Shown here: positions 6,372-12,607 of the stretch, piece by piece
Numbering within the stretch: the first letter of the stretch is position 1
Layout of the letters: each line of letters begins with the position of its first letter
Assembly (NCBI GenBank): GCA_002304855.1
Contig: DBPJ01000003.1
Span: forward strand, 7,289 to 21,075
Length of the DNA: 13,787 nt
From: Caryophanales bacterium UBA1423
Lineage (GTDB): Bacteria; Bacillota_I; Bacilli_A; RF39; UBA660
Reading direction: 5' to 3'
Notes under the pieces: generated by a model
Seen by the model: only the letters and a program-made list of their open reading frames with translations
The model's database searches: none
What the model was told of the DNA's origin: nothing
Made by a program: the position numbers and the translations under genes

Positions 6372-7157
6372 CTATTTTAAATGTCTAATAAATCTTTCAG
6401 GATTATTTAAAAAGTCTTTAGTTAGTTTTACATGTTCAATGTTATGATAATCTTTTTTGACTAATTTATGATCTTCAATACAATAGATATCTGCATCTGG
6501 TAAAGCCATAATAATTGGAGAATGAGTAGCAATAATAAATTGCGAATCTTGTTCTACCATATCCATAATCATTGATATTAACGTCAATTGATGAAAAGGC
6601 GAAAAAGGTACATCAGGTTCATCTAAAATATATAGACCACCTTTTTTAAATCTAGCTTTAAATAAACTTAAGAAGGCTTCACCATGGGAATTAAACTCCA
6701 AACCTTCACCATATAATTGCTCTAAATCACCAAGCGTACGAGCATAAGGCATTGCTTCCCAACTAAACGGGTCTCTTGCTTTTATTTCAGCTAATTCCTT
6801 TTTGGCTTCTTTTCTAATGGCTGATAATCGTTTAGAAAAAGCCATAAAATCGTTTGCTCGCATAAAAAAACCTTTAGATGGGCGATTAGTCCATACTAAT
6901 TTTATTTGTTTACCTAATGCCCTAGTACTATCTAAAGTATCATCTTGATTAATATCGATTCCCCCAATTAATGGGAGTTTAATATTAGTAGCAATTGCTT
7001 CTAACAAAGTTGATTTGCCACTACCATTTTCCCCTACTAAAATAGTAATTGGTTTGGTAAAATGAAATTCTTTTAATTTTTGAATAAGAGGTAAATTAAA
7101 TGGATATTCATTACCAGTTAAAGGCTTAGGTATTGATATGGATTTTAAATAAATCAT
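6372..7157 (-). CDS. Stand-alone AAA/ABC-type ATPase
   Basis: A 261-residue soluble protein with one complete ABC-like nucleotide-binding domain and no membrane part, resembling the predicted ATPases of the AAA_21/COG3910 type. Visible are Walker A GENGSGKS (42-49), a signature-like SHGEAF (157-162) in place of LSGGQ, Walker B LYILDEPD (175-182) with catalytic E180, and the switch histidine H212 in IIATHSP. Between Walker A and the signature is a helical, basic insertion (about 95-135). Such proteins act in varied roles including DNA- or nuclease-linked systems, but no partner nuclease or transporter is adjacent, so the function is unknown. The start is placed at ATG 7157, with an AGGTGAT Shine-Dalgarno 4-5 nt upstream; an in-frame ATG 33 bp further up lacks one and overlaps the promoter. 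Confidence 0.85.
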   Translation of the reverse strand: MIYLKSISIPKPLTGNEYPFNLPLIQKLKEFHFTKPITILVGENGSGKSTLLEAIATNIKLPLIGGIDINQDDTLDSTRALGKQIKLVWTNRPSKGFFMRANDFMAFSKRLSAIRKEAKKELAEIKARDPFSWEAMPYARTLGDLEQLYGEGLEFNSHGEAFLSLFKARFKKGGLYILDEPDVPFSPFHQLTLISMIMDMVEQDSQFIIATHSPIIMALPDADIYCIEDHKLVKKDYHNIEHVKLTKDFLNNPERFIRHLK

Positions 7158-7173
7158 GATATCACCTAAATAC

Positions 7174-7182
7174 ATTATAACA
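7174..7182 (-). promoter_or_regulatory. Extended -10 promoter of the ATPase gene
   Basis: On the minus strand TGT (7180-7182) directly precedes a perfect TATAAT (7174-7179). There is no recognisable -35, because the upstream DNA is the terminator hairpin of the previous unit. The predicted start near 7167 gives a leader of only about 10 nt carrying the Shine-Dalgarno. Confidence 0.5.
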
Positions 7183-7212
7183 AAAAACACTTTTCTTTTT
7201 TGAAAAGTGTTT
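7182..7212. terminator. Intrinsic terminator
   Basis: A perfect 11-bp stem (7185-7195 with 7202-7212) with a 6-nt loop is followed by T runs on both strands (7182-7187 for minus transcripts, 7214-7220 for plus). The minus orientation makes sense: it ends the small transcript starting near 7473, just before the ATPase promoter. No plus-strand gene nearby needs it. Confidence 0.85.
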
Positions 7213-7315
7213 ATTTTTTTTATTTTCTTTCACCAAGTGTTTTACATGGGTTTAATCCTAAAGTGTCCATTATATTGATAATCATCACTACTAATGAGTT
7301 CTTTAAAATCTTACC
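7213..7315. other. Unexplained interval after the small gene
   Basis: About 100 bp between the stop of the small charged protein and the terminator. On the minus strand it stays open in the same frame after a single TAA and contains a possible 21-codon ORF (MIINIMDTLG to GERK). A second frame reads DFKELISSDDYQYNGHFRIK, then Met and a stop. None has a Shine-Dalgarno. I see no strong hairpin. It may be a 3' UTR, a small RNA tail or a decayed coding region. Confidence 0.3.
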
Positions 7316-7449
7316 TTATTTTCTGACCAAAATATATTCAGCATTTTCTTCAATACGTTTGGCACGAGCTGCTTCTAATTCCTGTCTTGCTCTTAATTTT
7401 GCTTCTTCTTCAGCTTTTGGGCCGCTAAAAATCTTTGACCATAATTCAT
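7316..7449 (-). pseudogene. Small charged helical protein, start codon one base out of frame
   Basis: On the minus strand a promoter and an AAGGGGG Shine-Dalgarno (7457-7463) point to ATG 7449-7447. That frame stops after 18 codons (MNYGQRFLAAQKLKKKQN). The -1 frame over the same bases encodes a coherent, strongly coding-like peptide: LWSKIFSGPKAEEEAK, then LRARQELEAARAKRIEEN, then AEYILVRK and TAA (7316-7318). One base gained right after ATGAA would give a start MKLW or MNLW and a protein of about 44 residues. The alternatives are a sequencing or assembly indel, a recent mutation, or a -1 shift on the ATTTTTA run. An in-frame ATG exists at 7489 (57 codons) but it sits inside the -10 box and has no Shine-Dalgarno. 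The product would be a soluble, highly charged helix; I do not recognise the family. Confidence 0.55.
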
Positions 7450-7479
7450 TTTTTATCCCCCTTAAAATAAGTAATTTAT

Positions 7480-7506
7480 ATTTTATCATTATGAAATAAA
7501 TGTCAA
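7480..7506 (-). promoter_or_regulatory. Promoter of the small charged gene
   Basis: On the minus strand a perfect TTGACA -35 (7501-7506) and a TAAAAT -10 (7480-7485) are separated by 15 nt, short, but a TGA immediately upstream of the -10 makes it an extended -10. The predicted start near 7473 leaves a leader of about 24 nt with the AAGGGGG ribosome site. The -35 directly follows the terminator of the upstream YtxH operon. Confidence 0.65.
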
Positions 7507-7535
7507 CAAAAAAGAAGATTATTCATCTTCTTTTT
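7507..7535 (-). terminator. Intrinsic terminator overlapping the ytxH stop codon
   Basis: On the minus strand the arms 7525-7535 and 7509-7519 form an 11-bp A/T-rich stem with a GAATA loop, followed by T residues. The 5' arm encodes the last Lys/Glu/Asp codons of the YtxH-like protein, and the stop codon lies at the loop and first base of the 3' arm, so the hairpin is partly inside the gene. Confidence 0.75.
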
Positions 7536-7944
7536 CAGTTTTACCTTTTTTCTCTAAATTAGCGATAATTTCTTTTGAAGCTTCAATTACTTTTTCTCTA
7601 ACATCTTCAGCTAATTTTTGCAAGATTGGGGTTCCCTTATCAATCACAACTTGAACTAGATCTTCAGTTTTTTCTTTTAATTCGGCTGCTTTTTTCTTAG
7701 CCATCTTTAATACTTTTTCTTTATCTAATTCTTCTAATTCAATTCTAATTTCTTCTATTTTAGCTTCTAAATTAGTTCTCAATTCTTCGACATCAGTTTC
7801 CTTAGCTTTAGCAATTAAATCATTAAGTTTAGCTTTTAATTGCTTTCTTGTTTCACTACCTTTTCTTGGAGCAAATAAAACTCCTAATCCTGCACCGATA
7901 AGGGTACCAAAAAGAAACTTCCTAAATCCCTGTTTTTTACTCAT
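7519..7944 (-). CDS. YtxH domain-containing protein
   Basis: The 141 residues carry the small-protein YtxH motif at the N-terminus: a basic start (MSKKQGFRKF), a glycine-rich hydrophobic helix (about 11-25), then LFAPRKGSETRKQL. After it come about 100 residues of charged, amphipathic helix rich in Lys and Glu, reaching a very acidic tail. YtxH proteins are associated with general stress in Bacillus, but a molecular role is not established. The start is placed at 7944 because an AAGGAGG Shine-Dalgarno stands just before it; an open frame upstream merely reads through the Lys-rich end of the previous gene. It overlaps the DUF948 gene by 8 bp, and the same two-gene order (ytxG-ytxH) is known in Bacillus. 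Confidence 0.88.
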   Translation of the reverse strand: MSKKQGFRKFLFGTLIGAGLGVLFAPRKGSETRKQLKAKLNDLIAKAKETDVEELRTNLEAKIEEIRIELEELDKEKVLKMAKKKAAELKEKTEDLVQVVIDKGTPILQKLAEDVREKVIEASKEIIANLEKKGKTEKEDE

Positions 7945-8239
7945 TAATCTCTTCCTCCTTTTCCTTTTTTTCTTTTTTCTTTTTATTAAATAATTTAATA
8001 ATAAATGATGCAATACCATCAACTATTTTATCACTTATGATTGATAGTTTATCAGTAGTATAATCAATAATATTAAAAAAATTATTTAATGATGCTACTT
8101 TTTCATTGACATCATCTACTACATTATCAATTTTATTCATCGTTTTTATAATTTTGACACCAATTATGATTAATAGTATTAATAAAATGATACCTAAAAT
8201 ATATAGGACTACTGGTAAGATTGTATATAAAAGATCCAT
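7937..8239 (-). CDS. DUF948 (YtxG-like) membrane protein
   Basis: The 100 residues have one long hydrophobic N-terminal segment (about 4-30), then an amphipathic region with a VDDVNEKVASLNNFFN pattern typical of DUF948, and a very Lys/Glu-rich cytoplasmic tail (about 85-100). Family function is unknown; genes of this type commonly precede ytxH, as here. The GAGGAGTGAT Shine-Dalgarno overlaps the stop codon of the upstream gene, and the downstream ytxH start lies within its last codons, so all three genes are tightly coupled. The protein is shorter than many DUF948 members. Confidence 0.82.
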   Translation of the reverse strand: MDLLYTILPVVLYILGIILLILLIIIGVKIIKTMNKIDNVVDDVNEKVASLNNFFNIIDYTTDKLSIISDKIVDGIASFIIKLFNKKKKEKKEKEEEINE

Positions 8240-8244
8240 TTAAA

Positions 8245-9021
8245 TCACTCCTCTTCATCTTCAGCTTCATCTTCGTACATTGAATCAATTAAATCAAATA
8301 GATTATCTTCTTCTTGTTCAACCGTTACTTCTTTAACTTGGTGATCAATACTATATTCAAGTCCAAAATCTTTATAATTTTCTTCAGCATCACCAATGGC
8401 AATGTCTTTCATTAATGAGTTTGCCCCCTTTTCACTCATCTCATACAGTAAATTAGTATCATCAATATCGTCTTTTTCATCATCTGATTTGAGATTAAAA
8501 AACATACCTTTATTATCAGCAGTATCCAATTCTTGTTCAATTTCATCAGTTAAACTACCATATGCTTTCTTTCTAACATCATCAACATCAACTTTTCTTT
8601 CTTTAGAGGTTTCTTTCATTTCGCTAGCTTCTCTAGGAGTAATATCTTCTTTTTTATAATTTTTATCTAAAATACCATATACTGGTGAAATAACTGGTGA
8701 TACTTTAAATGGCGGTTTAGTTTTGGTACTTTCTTTTTGTTGTTGCTCCCTAATCTTTTTAACCTCAACATCGAGGACATTTTCATTTTTATTTACTCTT
8801 TTTTCCTCAATGAAATCTTCTTCTTTAAAAATGACTGGGAATTTAAAAGTCGTTTCTGATTTAAATAATTCGCGCTCACTAATAATATCTTCAACATTAT
8901 CTTTAATTTGTTCTTTATTATCGGTTGGTGGACAAGTTATTTCTTCTTTGATTGATTCCGATGGGGCTTCAATTATTTCTTCCTCAAAAAATAAATTTTT
9001 CAATTTGTTAAAAAATTTCAT
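8245..9021 (-). CDS. Acidic, mostly disordered protein with an internal ISPVYG motif
   Basis: The 258-residue product is dominated by Glu, Asp and Lys, with no membrane segment or signal peptide. The first 12 residues (MKFFNKLKNLFF) could form a short amphipathic membrane-binding helix. Most of the rest looks disordered and ends in a run of acidic residues. One island (about 105-127) is different: FKVSPVISPVYGILDKNYKK, hydrophobic and proline/glycine-patterned, followed by acidic residues. I have the impression that similar motifs occur in hypothetical proteins of related Firmicutes but cannot verify it. The start is ATG 9021 with GAGAGGTG 6 nt upstream; a GTG three codons earlier lies inside that ribosome site. 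It sits between a lipoprotein gene (16 bp away) and the DUF948 gene (5 bp). Function unknown. Confidence 0.8.
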   Translation of the reverse strand: MKFFNKLKNLFFEEEIIEAPSESIKEEITCPPTDNKEQIKDNVEDIISERELFKSETTFKFPVIFKEEDFIEEKRVNKNENVLDVEVKKIREQQQKESTKTKPPFKVSPVISPVYGILDKNYKKEDITPREASEMKETSKERKVDVDDVRKKAYGSLTDEIEQELDTADNKGMFFNLKSDDEKDDIDDTNLLYEMSEKGANSLMKDIAIGDAEENYKDFGLEYSIDHQVKEVTVEQEEDNLFDLIDSMYEDEAEDEEE

Positions 9022-9037
9022 GAAAGGCACCTCTCTC

Positions 9038-9700
9038 TTAATCAGTTATATTTTCAAACTCAATGATATCATTGTTAGGTATTTCTTCTTTTGGATCAGG
9101 ATTATCATACTCACGTAAATGATCAAGAAAATTATGTTCTTTTCTAGTTGGCACAAAAATATTAAATTTTTCTTCATTAAAATCTAAAGTATTGCTACCA
9201 ATAATAGTTTCAATAATATCTTTATTAAATTTAATACTAGATAATATATAACAGAAATCAGTAACTACTTTATTGATATCATGATGATCAACATAGGCTT
9301 CAATCTTACCATAATTATACATCATTTCAATTAGATAATTTTGATTGATTTTGTTTATTTCAATATAACCGGTTCGATCATTATAATCTAAAATTCGCGA
9401 ATAATAAGCATCAGTATTTATTTCATATGGTTTATTTATTTGATGATAAAAACTGATGACATCAATATATAAATAATATCGTATCCCATTTGTATATAAT
9501 ATTTTATTGTAATCAATACTATATTCTAATCTAACACCTCTCGGTAAATAATATTTATAGCCAGTACCTACCATGTTATGGAGATTATGTTCACTTTGTA
9601 ATAGTTTATCTATATTTAATTTATAATCATGGTTATATTGTGAAATGGTGCAACCGGTGATCAAAAGCATCAATAGTAGTAATGTTAGTACCCGTTTCAT
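9038..9700 (-). CDS. Predicted lipoprotein, unknown function
   Basis: The 220-residue precursor has a short basic start (MKRV), a hydrophobic core and a lipobox LITGC with the lipid-modified Cys at 17, so the mature protein should be anchored on the outer face of the membrane. The mature part is rich in Tyr, Asn, Ile and Asp, looks like a beta/alpha globular domain of about 165 residues, and ends in an acidic tail. I recognise no family motif. The start is ATG 9700; the GTG four codons earlier is part of the GGGTGG ribosome site. It is the first gene of the four-gene operon ending in ytxH, with its own promoter. Confidence 0.82.
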   Translation of the reverse strand: MKRVLTLLLLMLLITGCTISQYNHDYKLNIDKLLQSEHNLHNMVGTGYKYYLPRGVRLEYSIDYNKILYTNGIRYYLYIDVISFYHQINKPYEINTDAYYSRILDYNDRTGYIEINKINQNYLIEMMYNYGKIEAYVDHHDINKVVTDFCYILSSIKFNKDIIETIIGSNTLDFNEEKFNIFVPTRKEHNFLDHLREYDNPDPKEEIPNNDIIEFENITD

Positions 9701-9721
9701 TATTCCACCCACTCTTGTTTT

Positions 9722-9750
9722 ATTATATCAAAAAAAAGTTAAAATATAAA
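9722..9750 (-). promoter_or_regulatory. Promoter of the lipoprotein-ytxH operon
   Basis: On the minus strand TGA (9728-9730) plus a perfect TATAAT (9722-9727) make an extended -10. A weak TTTATA (9745-9750) lies at 17 nt spacing. The predicted start near 9715 gives a leader of about 15 nt. Confidence 0.6.
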
Positions 9751-9890
9751 CAAATTGCTGTTCATTTTACAACAACATTCTTATTATATAATACTCATTA
9801 TCATAAATTCAACCTTTTCTATACTAATACCTACTCCAAAAATGTGCTTTTGCATATACTTAAATGACAGTATTTTTAAGGAGGAATATT
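9751..9890. other. Divergent intergenic region
   Basis: Very AT-rich DNA between the lipoprotein operon (minus) and the Met/Pro-rich gene (plus). On the plus strand there is a TATACT -10-like box (9855-9860) about 30 bp before the start codon, without a convincing -35, and a TATAAT further up. The ribosome site AAGGAGG (9878-9884) is strong. No ORF with a ribosome site or long inverted repeat is evident. Confidence 0.35.
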
Positions 9891-10208
9891 ATGAATTACG
9901 GATGTTATCAACCAGGTATGGTAGGAATGATGCCAACTTTTCCAGGTCAACCAATGGGACCAACAATGCCAGGCGTCATGCCCGAACAAATGCCCACAAT
10001 GCCTGGAACTCAACCATTACCAACTGAAGCAACAGCCTATGATCAAATGAATCATAGATTAACTAGGTTAGAACAACAAGTAAGAAGACTGGAAGCTAGA
10101 GTAGCAAGACTCGAGACTCCATTTTCTGAATCACAGACACCATATCAAGGACCACAAGGTTTTGAAATGCCTGAAAGTACCTATCCTTCAAGCATGCATA
10201 TGGTCTAA
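9891..10208 (+). CDS. Met/Pro/Gly-rich coiled-coil protein, coat-like composition
   Basis: The 105 residues fall into three parts. Residues 1-45 are low complexity, rich in Met, Pro and Gly, with PTMPG occurring twice (24-28 and 35-39). Residues 53-76 form a short regular coiled coil with Leu/Val at heptad positions 57, 60, 64, 67, 71 and 74 and alternating Arg/Glu. The tail is Pro/Ser/Tyr-rich. There is no signal peptide or membrane segment. This composition recalls small spore-coat-like proteins of Firmicutes, but that is analogy only. The start is fixed by AAGGAGG 6 nt upstream; an open frame 27 bp longer lacks a ribosome site. It stands alone on the plus strand, ending at a terminator shared with the convergent flippase gene. 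Confidence 0.75.
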   Translation: MNYGCYQPGMVGMMPTFPGQPMGPTMPGVMPEQMPTMPGTQPLPTEATAYDQMNHRLTRLEQQVRRLEARVARLETPFSESQTPYQGPQGFEMPESTYPSSMHMV

Positions 10209-10209
10209 T

Positions 10210-10236
10210 AAAAAAATGCTGTTAAAGCATTTTTTT
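10210..10236. terminator. Bidirectional terminator overlapping the flippase stop codon
   Basis: An 11-bp stem (10210-10220 with 10226-10236) has a GTTAA loop, with A7 and T7 ends, so it works on both strands. It ends the Met/Pro-rich gene on the plus strand. On the minus strand it contains the last codons of the flippase gene (Lys-Lys-Met-Leu), with the stop codon (10222-10224) in the loop. Confidence 0.88.
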
Positions 10237-11877
10237 GTTGGCTATCGTTGCCCATTTTTCAACAATTAAGTTCTTTAAACGTTTACCGAATATCTGCTCA
10301 AAAGTCTTATTGTAATAGGTAATAACAAAATAGATCGTCGCTCCTCCTATTGCATAGACAAAACATATTAATAGTGATAGTAAACGACTAGACGTTGATA
10401 ATGGAATAATAATTTTTAATAATGATAGCACTAAAACCATAATGATATTGACAAAAACAATATTAATAAGATGTTTGATCGTTTTTTCATAATTGATATT
10501 AAATATTTTATTTAGATAAATCAATCCAGTAATAACTCCTACTAAATAACCTAAAATGGTAGCAGTAATAGCCCCATAGAAAGCATACATACCCATTTCT
10601 TCAAAGGAATACATCAAAGGAATATTAAGGAAAATCTTAGTAAGTAATCCTAAAACTAAACAGGTAAAGACCATTTTATATCTATTAACTGATTGGAGAA
10701 TAATAATAGTCGTATTAAAGATCGTACTAAATAAAGTCATAAAGATAGAGTATTTGAAGACGACTGGTCCCCAAACATTAGTCCCATAGAAAGCAGTCCA
10801 TACTGGTTTAGCTAAAAAACTTAAACCAACGGTCATAGGAATAGTAATATAGATTAATATTTGTAAAGCTTGATTAATCTTTTTGCGGACATCATCAATA
10901 TCTTTAATAACAAAACTACTTACTAAATTAGGAATTAAGCTGACAATAATACCGGTAGCAATTGATGCTACAATCATATTCAATTTATGGCCCCATGTTG
11001 AAATGATACTCATTACTGATTCCGCTACCTTTATATTATAGTTAAAACTATTAACTAAAGTTTTAACTAAAGTTACCATATCGACTGAATTATATATATT
11101 CTTAGATATATCAATGATAATAAAAGGAATAGCATACATCAATAATCGTTTTATAATCTTATTATCAGTAAGTTTTGTTTCAGCTCTGGTAATTTCAGCA
11201 TGCCTATTTAATTTATTACTATGATCGAATATTTTTTTAATTAAGTATCCATAACTAAAGAGGGCCCCAATAAAAGCTCCAAAAACCGCAATTCCAACCG
11301 CATTACTAAGTTTCAAATTAAAGACCCTTAAAGTTAAATAACTACCAAATATGATAAAAGTTACTCTAACAATTTGTTCAATAACTTGGCTAAAAGCAGT
11401 TGGCGTAATATATTTATGGCCCTGTAGATAGCCTCTTGCAATACTTAAACCAGGTACCACTAAAATAGCAAAAGAAACCATTCTAACGACATAACTGACA
11501 TCTTCAATGGTATTACCACCTTTAATATCACCAATAATTAAATAAGCTATATGGGGAGCAAAAATAATTAAGGTGAGAAAAACGATAATACCTAACGTAG
11601 TTATTACTTTCCTACCTAACGTATAAACTCGTTCTTTAGCATAATAATAGCCAAGGGCATTATATTCACTCACTAATTTACTTATTGCTAGAGGTAAACC
11701 AACCGAAGCTACACCCAAAAAAATAGAATATATGTTATAGGCATAACCATATAAGGCACCACCTTGCTCACCAATAATAGCATAAAAAGGGATAACATAT
11801 ATTACCCCTAATATTTTAGAAATAATAATACCTAAAGTGGCTATAAGTGCTCCTTGTAAAAAACTGCTTTTTTTCAT
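10222..11877 (-). CDS. murJ: MurJ/YtgP-type lipid II flippase (MOP superfamily)
   Basis: Integral membrane protein of 551 residues with about 13-14 hydrophobic segments, closely resembling Bacillus YtgP, which is a functional MurJ moving lipid-linked peptidoglycan precursors across the membrane. Family blocks include an N-terminal TLGIIISKILGVIYVIPFY, GGALYGYAYNIY, VGLPLAISKLVSEYN, a SFAILVVPGLSIARGYLQGH segment and SQVIEQIVR. The SpoVB/YkvU paralogues share this fold, so the precise assignment to MurJ rather than a sporulation paralogue is inferred. I prefer ATG 11877 (AAGTGAT ribosome site just upstream; family members begin around MKKSSFLQG). A GTG at 11892 would overlap the previous stop as GTGA and add five residues. 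It is the last gene of the leuS operon. Confidence 0.88.
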   Translation of the reverse strand: MKKSSFLQGALIATLGIIISKILGVIYVIPFYAIIGEQGGALYGYAYNIYSIFLGVASVGLPLAISKLVSEYNALGYYYAKERVYTLGRKVITTLGIIVFLTLIIFAPHIAYLIIGDIKGGNTIEDVSYVVRMVSFAILVVPGLSIARGYLQGHKYITPTAFSQVIEQIVRVTFIIFGSYLTLRVFNLKLSNAVGIAVFGAFIGALFSYGYLIKKIFDHSNKLNRHAEITRAETKLTDNKIIKRLLMYAIPFIIIDISKNIYNSVDMVTLVKTLVNSFNYNIKVAESVMSIISTWGHKLNMIVASIATGIIVSLIPNLVSSFVIKDIDDVRKKINQALQILIYITIPMTVGLSFLAKPVWTAFYGTNVWGPVVFKYSIFMTLFSTIFNTTIIILQSVNRYKMVFTCLVLGLLTKIFLNIPLMYSFEEMGMYAFYGAITATILGYLVGVITGLIYLNKIFNINYEKTIKHLINIVFVNIIMVLVLSLLKIIIPLSTSSRLLSLLICFVYAIGGATIYFVITYYNKTFEQIFGKRLKNLIVEKWATIANKKML

Positions 11878-11888
11878 TACATCACTTC

Positions 11889-12068
11889 TCACTTCTTCTC
11901 ATAAATAATCATAGCTGAAAAACAATATAGTTGTTCCTCAGCAAAGATACTAGTACTAACTTGATATTTAATATCGATAATCTTATCATCACATTCTTCT
12001 AAAAAATCATTTACTTCTTTTTCAAGATCTTTTTCGTGATTCTCATCAAATATCTTTACTTGAAGCAT
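11889..12068 (-). CDS. Cse60-like small protein
   Basis: The 59-residue product reads MLQVKIFDENHEKDLEKEV, then an acidic stretch, then IIDIKYQVSTS and YCFSAMIIYEKK. I recognise the pattern of the Spore_Cse60 family (a small sporulation-associated protein in Bacillus, under sigma-E control there), including the FDE.HEKDLE start and the YCFSA.I.Y end. Its biochemical role is unknown. The start is ATG 12068 with AGAGGGG 5 nt upstream; an open frame extends 12 codons further but without a ribosome site. It lies 48 bp behind the lipoprotein gene with no clear promoter, and its stop abuts the flippase start. Here it sits in a housekeeping operon, so a general rather than spore-specific role is possible. 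Confidence 0.72.
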   Translation of the reverse strand: MLQVKIFDENHEKDLEKEVNDFLEECDDKIIDIKYQVSTSIFAEEQLYCFSAMIIYEKK

Positions 12069-12116
12069 ATTATCCCCTCTAATAGCATCATAGGTGATAA
12101 TCAATCTCTTTTTTGT

Positions 12117-12596
12117 CTAATTTTGATATTGATAATAATCACGTTTAAAGTTACCTGATTCATCTTCATATTCAATCAATACTTTAAATACTCCATCAAA
12201 ATTTAGTATGTCCCCGACATAAGGAATGTATCCCGTTAAGGTTATACCTTTGACATGGTTCGTTTCCATATCGACATAATTAGGGATTAAATTAACTTTT
12301 TCATCAAAGATACCAATGCTTGGAAAAATATCATTAGTTGGATAATTATGGATTACTAATACTGAAATATTGTGCATACTTTCAGTAGGATTATCGATAA
12401 TAACTCGATATATTATCTCAGTATCAACTAGACGATCTGAATAAACATTGACATCATAGGTTAATGGTTGCGTAAAATTATCATAATTAATTAGTTCCTG
12501 TTGCATAGCTTGATAACGCTTTTTTTCTTTTGATAAACTATGATGACAACTAGTTATTAACAAAAGGGCTAGGGTTAATATTAATAGTCTTTTCAT
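12117..12596 (-). CDS. Predicted lipoprotein, unknown function
   Basis: The 159-residue precursor has an N-terminal MKRLL, a hydrophobic core and lipobox LITSC with Cys at 17. The mature part (about 143 residues) begins with a charged helix (about 20-36) and continues with beta-rich sequence (YDVNVYSDRLV, IIYRVIIDNP, ISVLVIHNYP) suggesting an Ig-like or beta-sandwich domain. I recognise no family. The Shine-Dalgarno AAGGGATGAG overlaps the leuS stop codon, 11 bp separating the two genes, so it is cotranscribed with leuS. Its signal peptide resembles that of the lipoprotein at 9038-9700, but the mature parts do not look alike. Confidence 0.82.
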   Translation of the reverse strand: MKRLLILTLALLLITSCHHSLSKEKKRYQAMQQELINYDNFTQPLTYDVNVYSDRLVDTEIIYRVIIDNPTESMHNISVLVIHNYPTNDIFPSIGIFDEKVNLIPNYVDMETNHVKGITLTGYIPYVGDILNFDGVFKVLIEYEDESGNFKRDYYQYQN

Positions 12597-12607
12597 AAAC
12601 TCATCCC

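Noticed and set aside
7200..7499. A 99-codon open frame on the plus strand
   Set aside because: It starts at TTG without a ribosome site, has a hydrophobic/Ser-rich antisense composition, and lies opposite the better-supported small charged gene.
9021..9030. GTG at 9030 as start of the acidic protein
   Set aside because: The GTG is part of the GAGAGGTG ribosome site of the ATG three codons downstream.
8396..9118. Two Ser/Leu/Phe-rich plus-strand open frames (8396-8659 and 8723-9118)
   Set aside because: They are mirror images of an acidic, Glu/Lys-rich gene on the minus strand; antisense of such codons gives Ser/Phe/Leu by default.
9853..9860. CATATACT as a sigma-E type -10 box for the coat-like gene
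   Set aside because: It matches the sigma-E -10 pattern, but no sigma-E -35 lies at the right distance and the same bases contain an ordinary TATACT box.
9682..10027. Plus-strand frames covering 9682-9867 and 9755-10027
   Set aside because: They begin in AT-rich intergenic DNA without ribosome sites, and the second is out of frame with the well-started gene at 9891.
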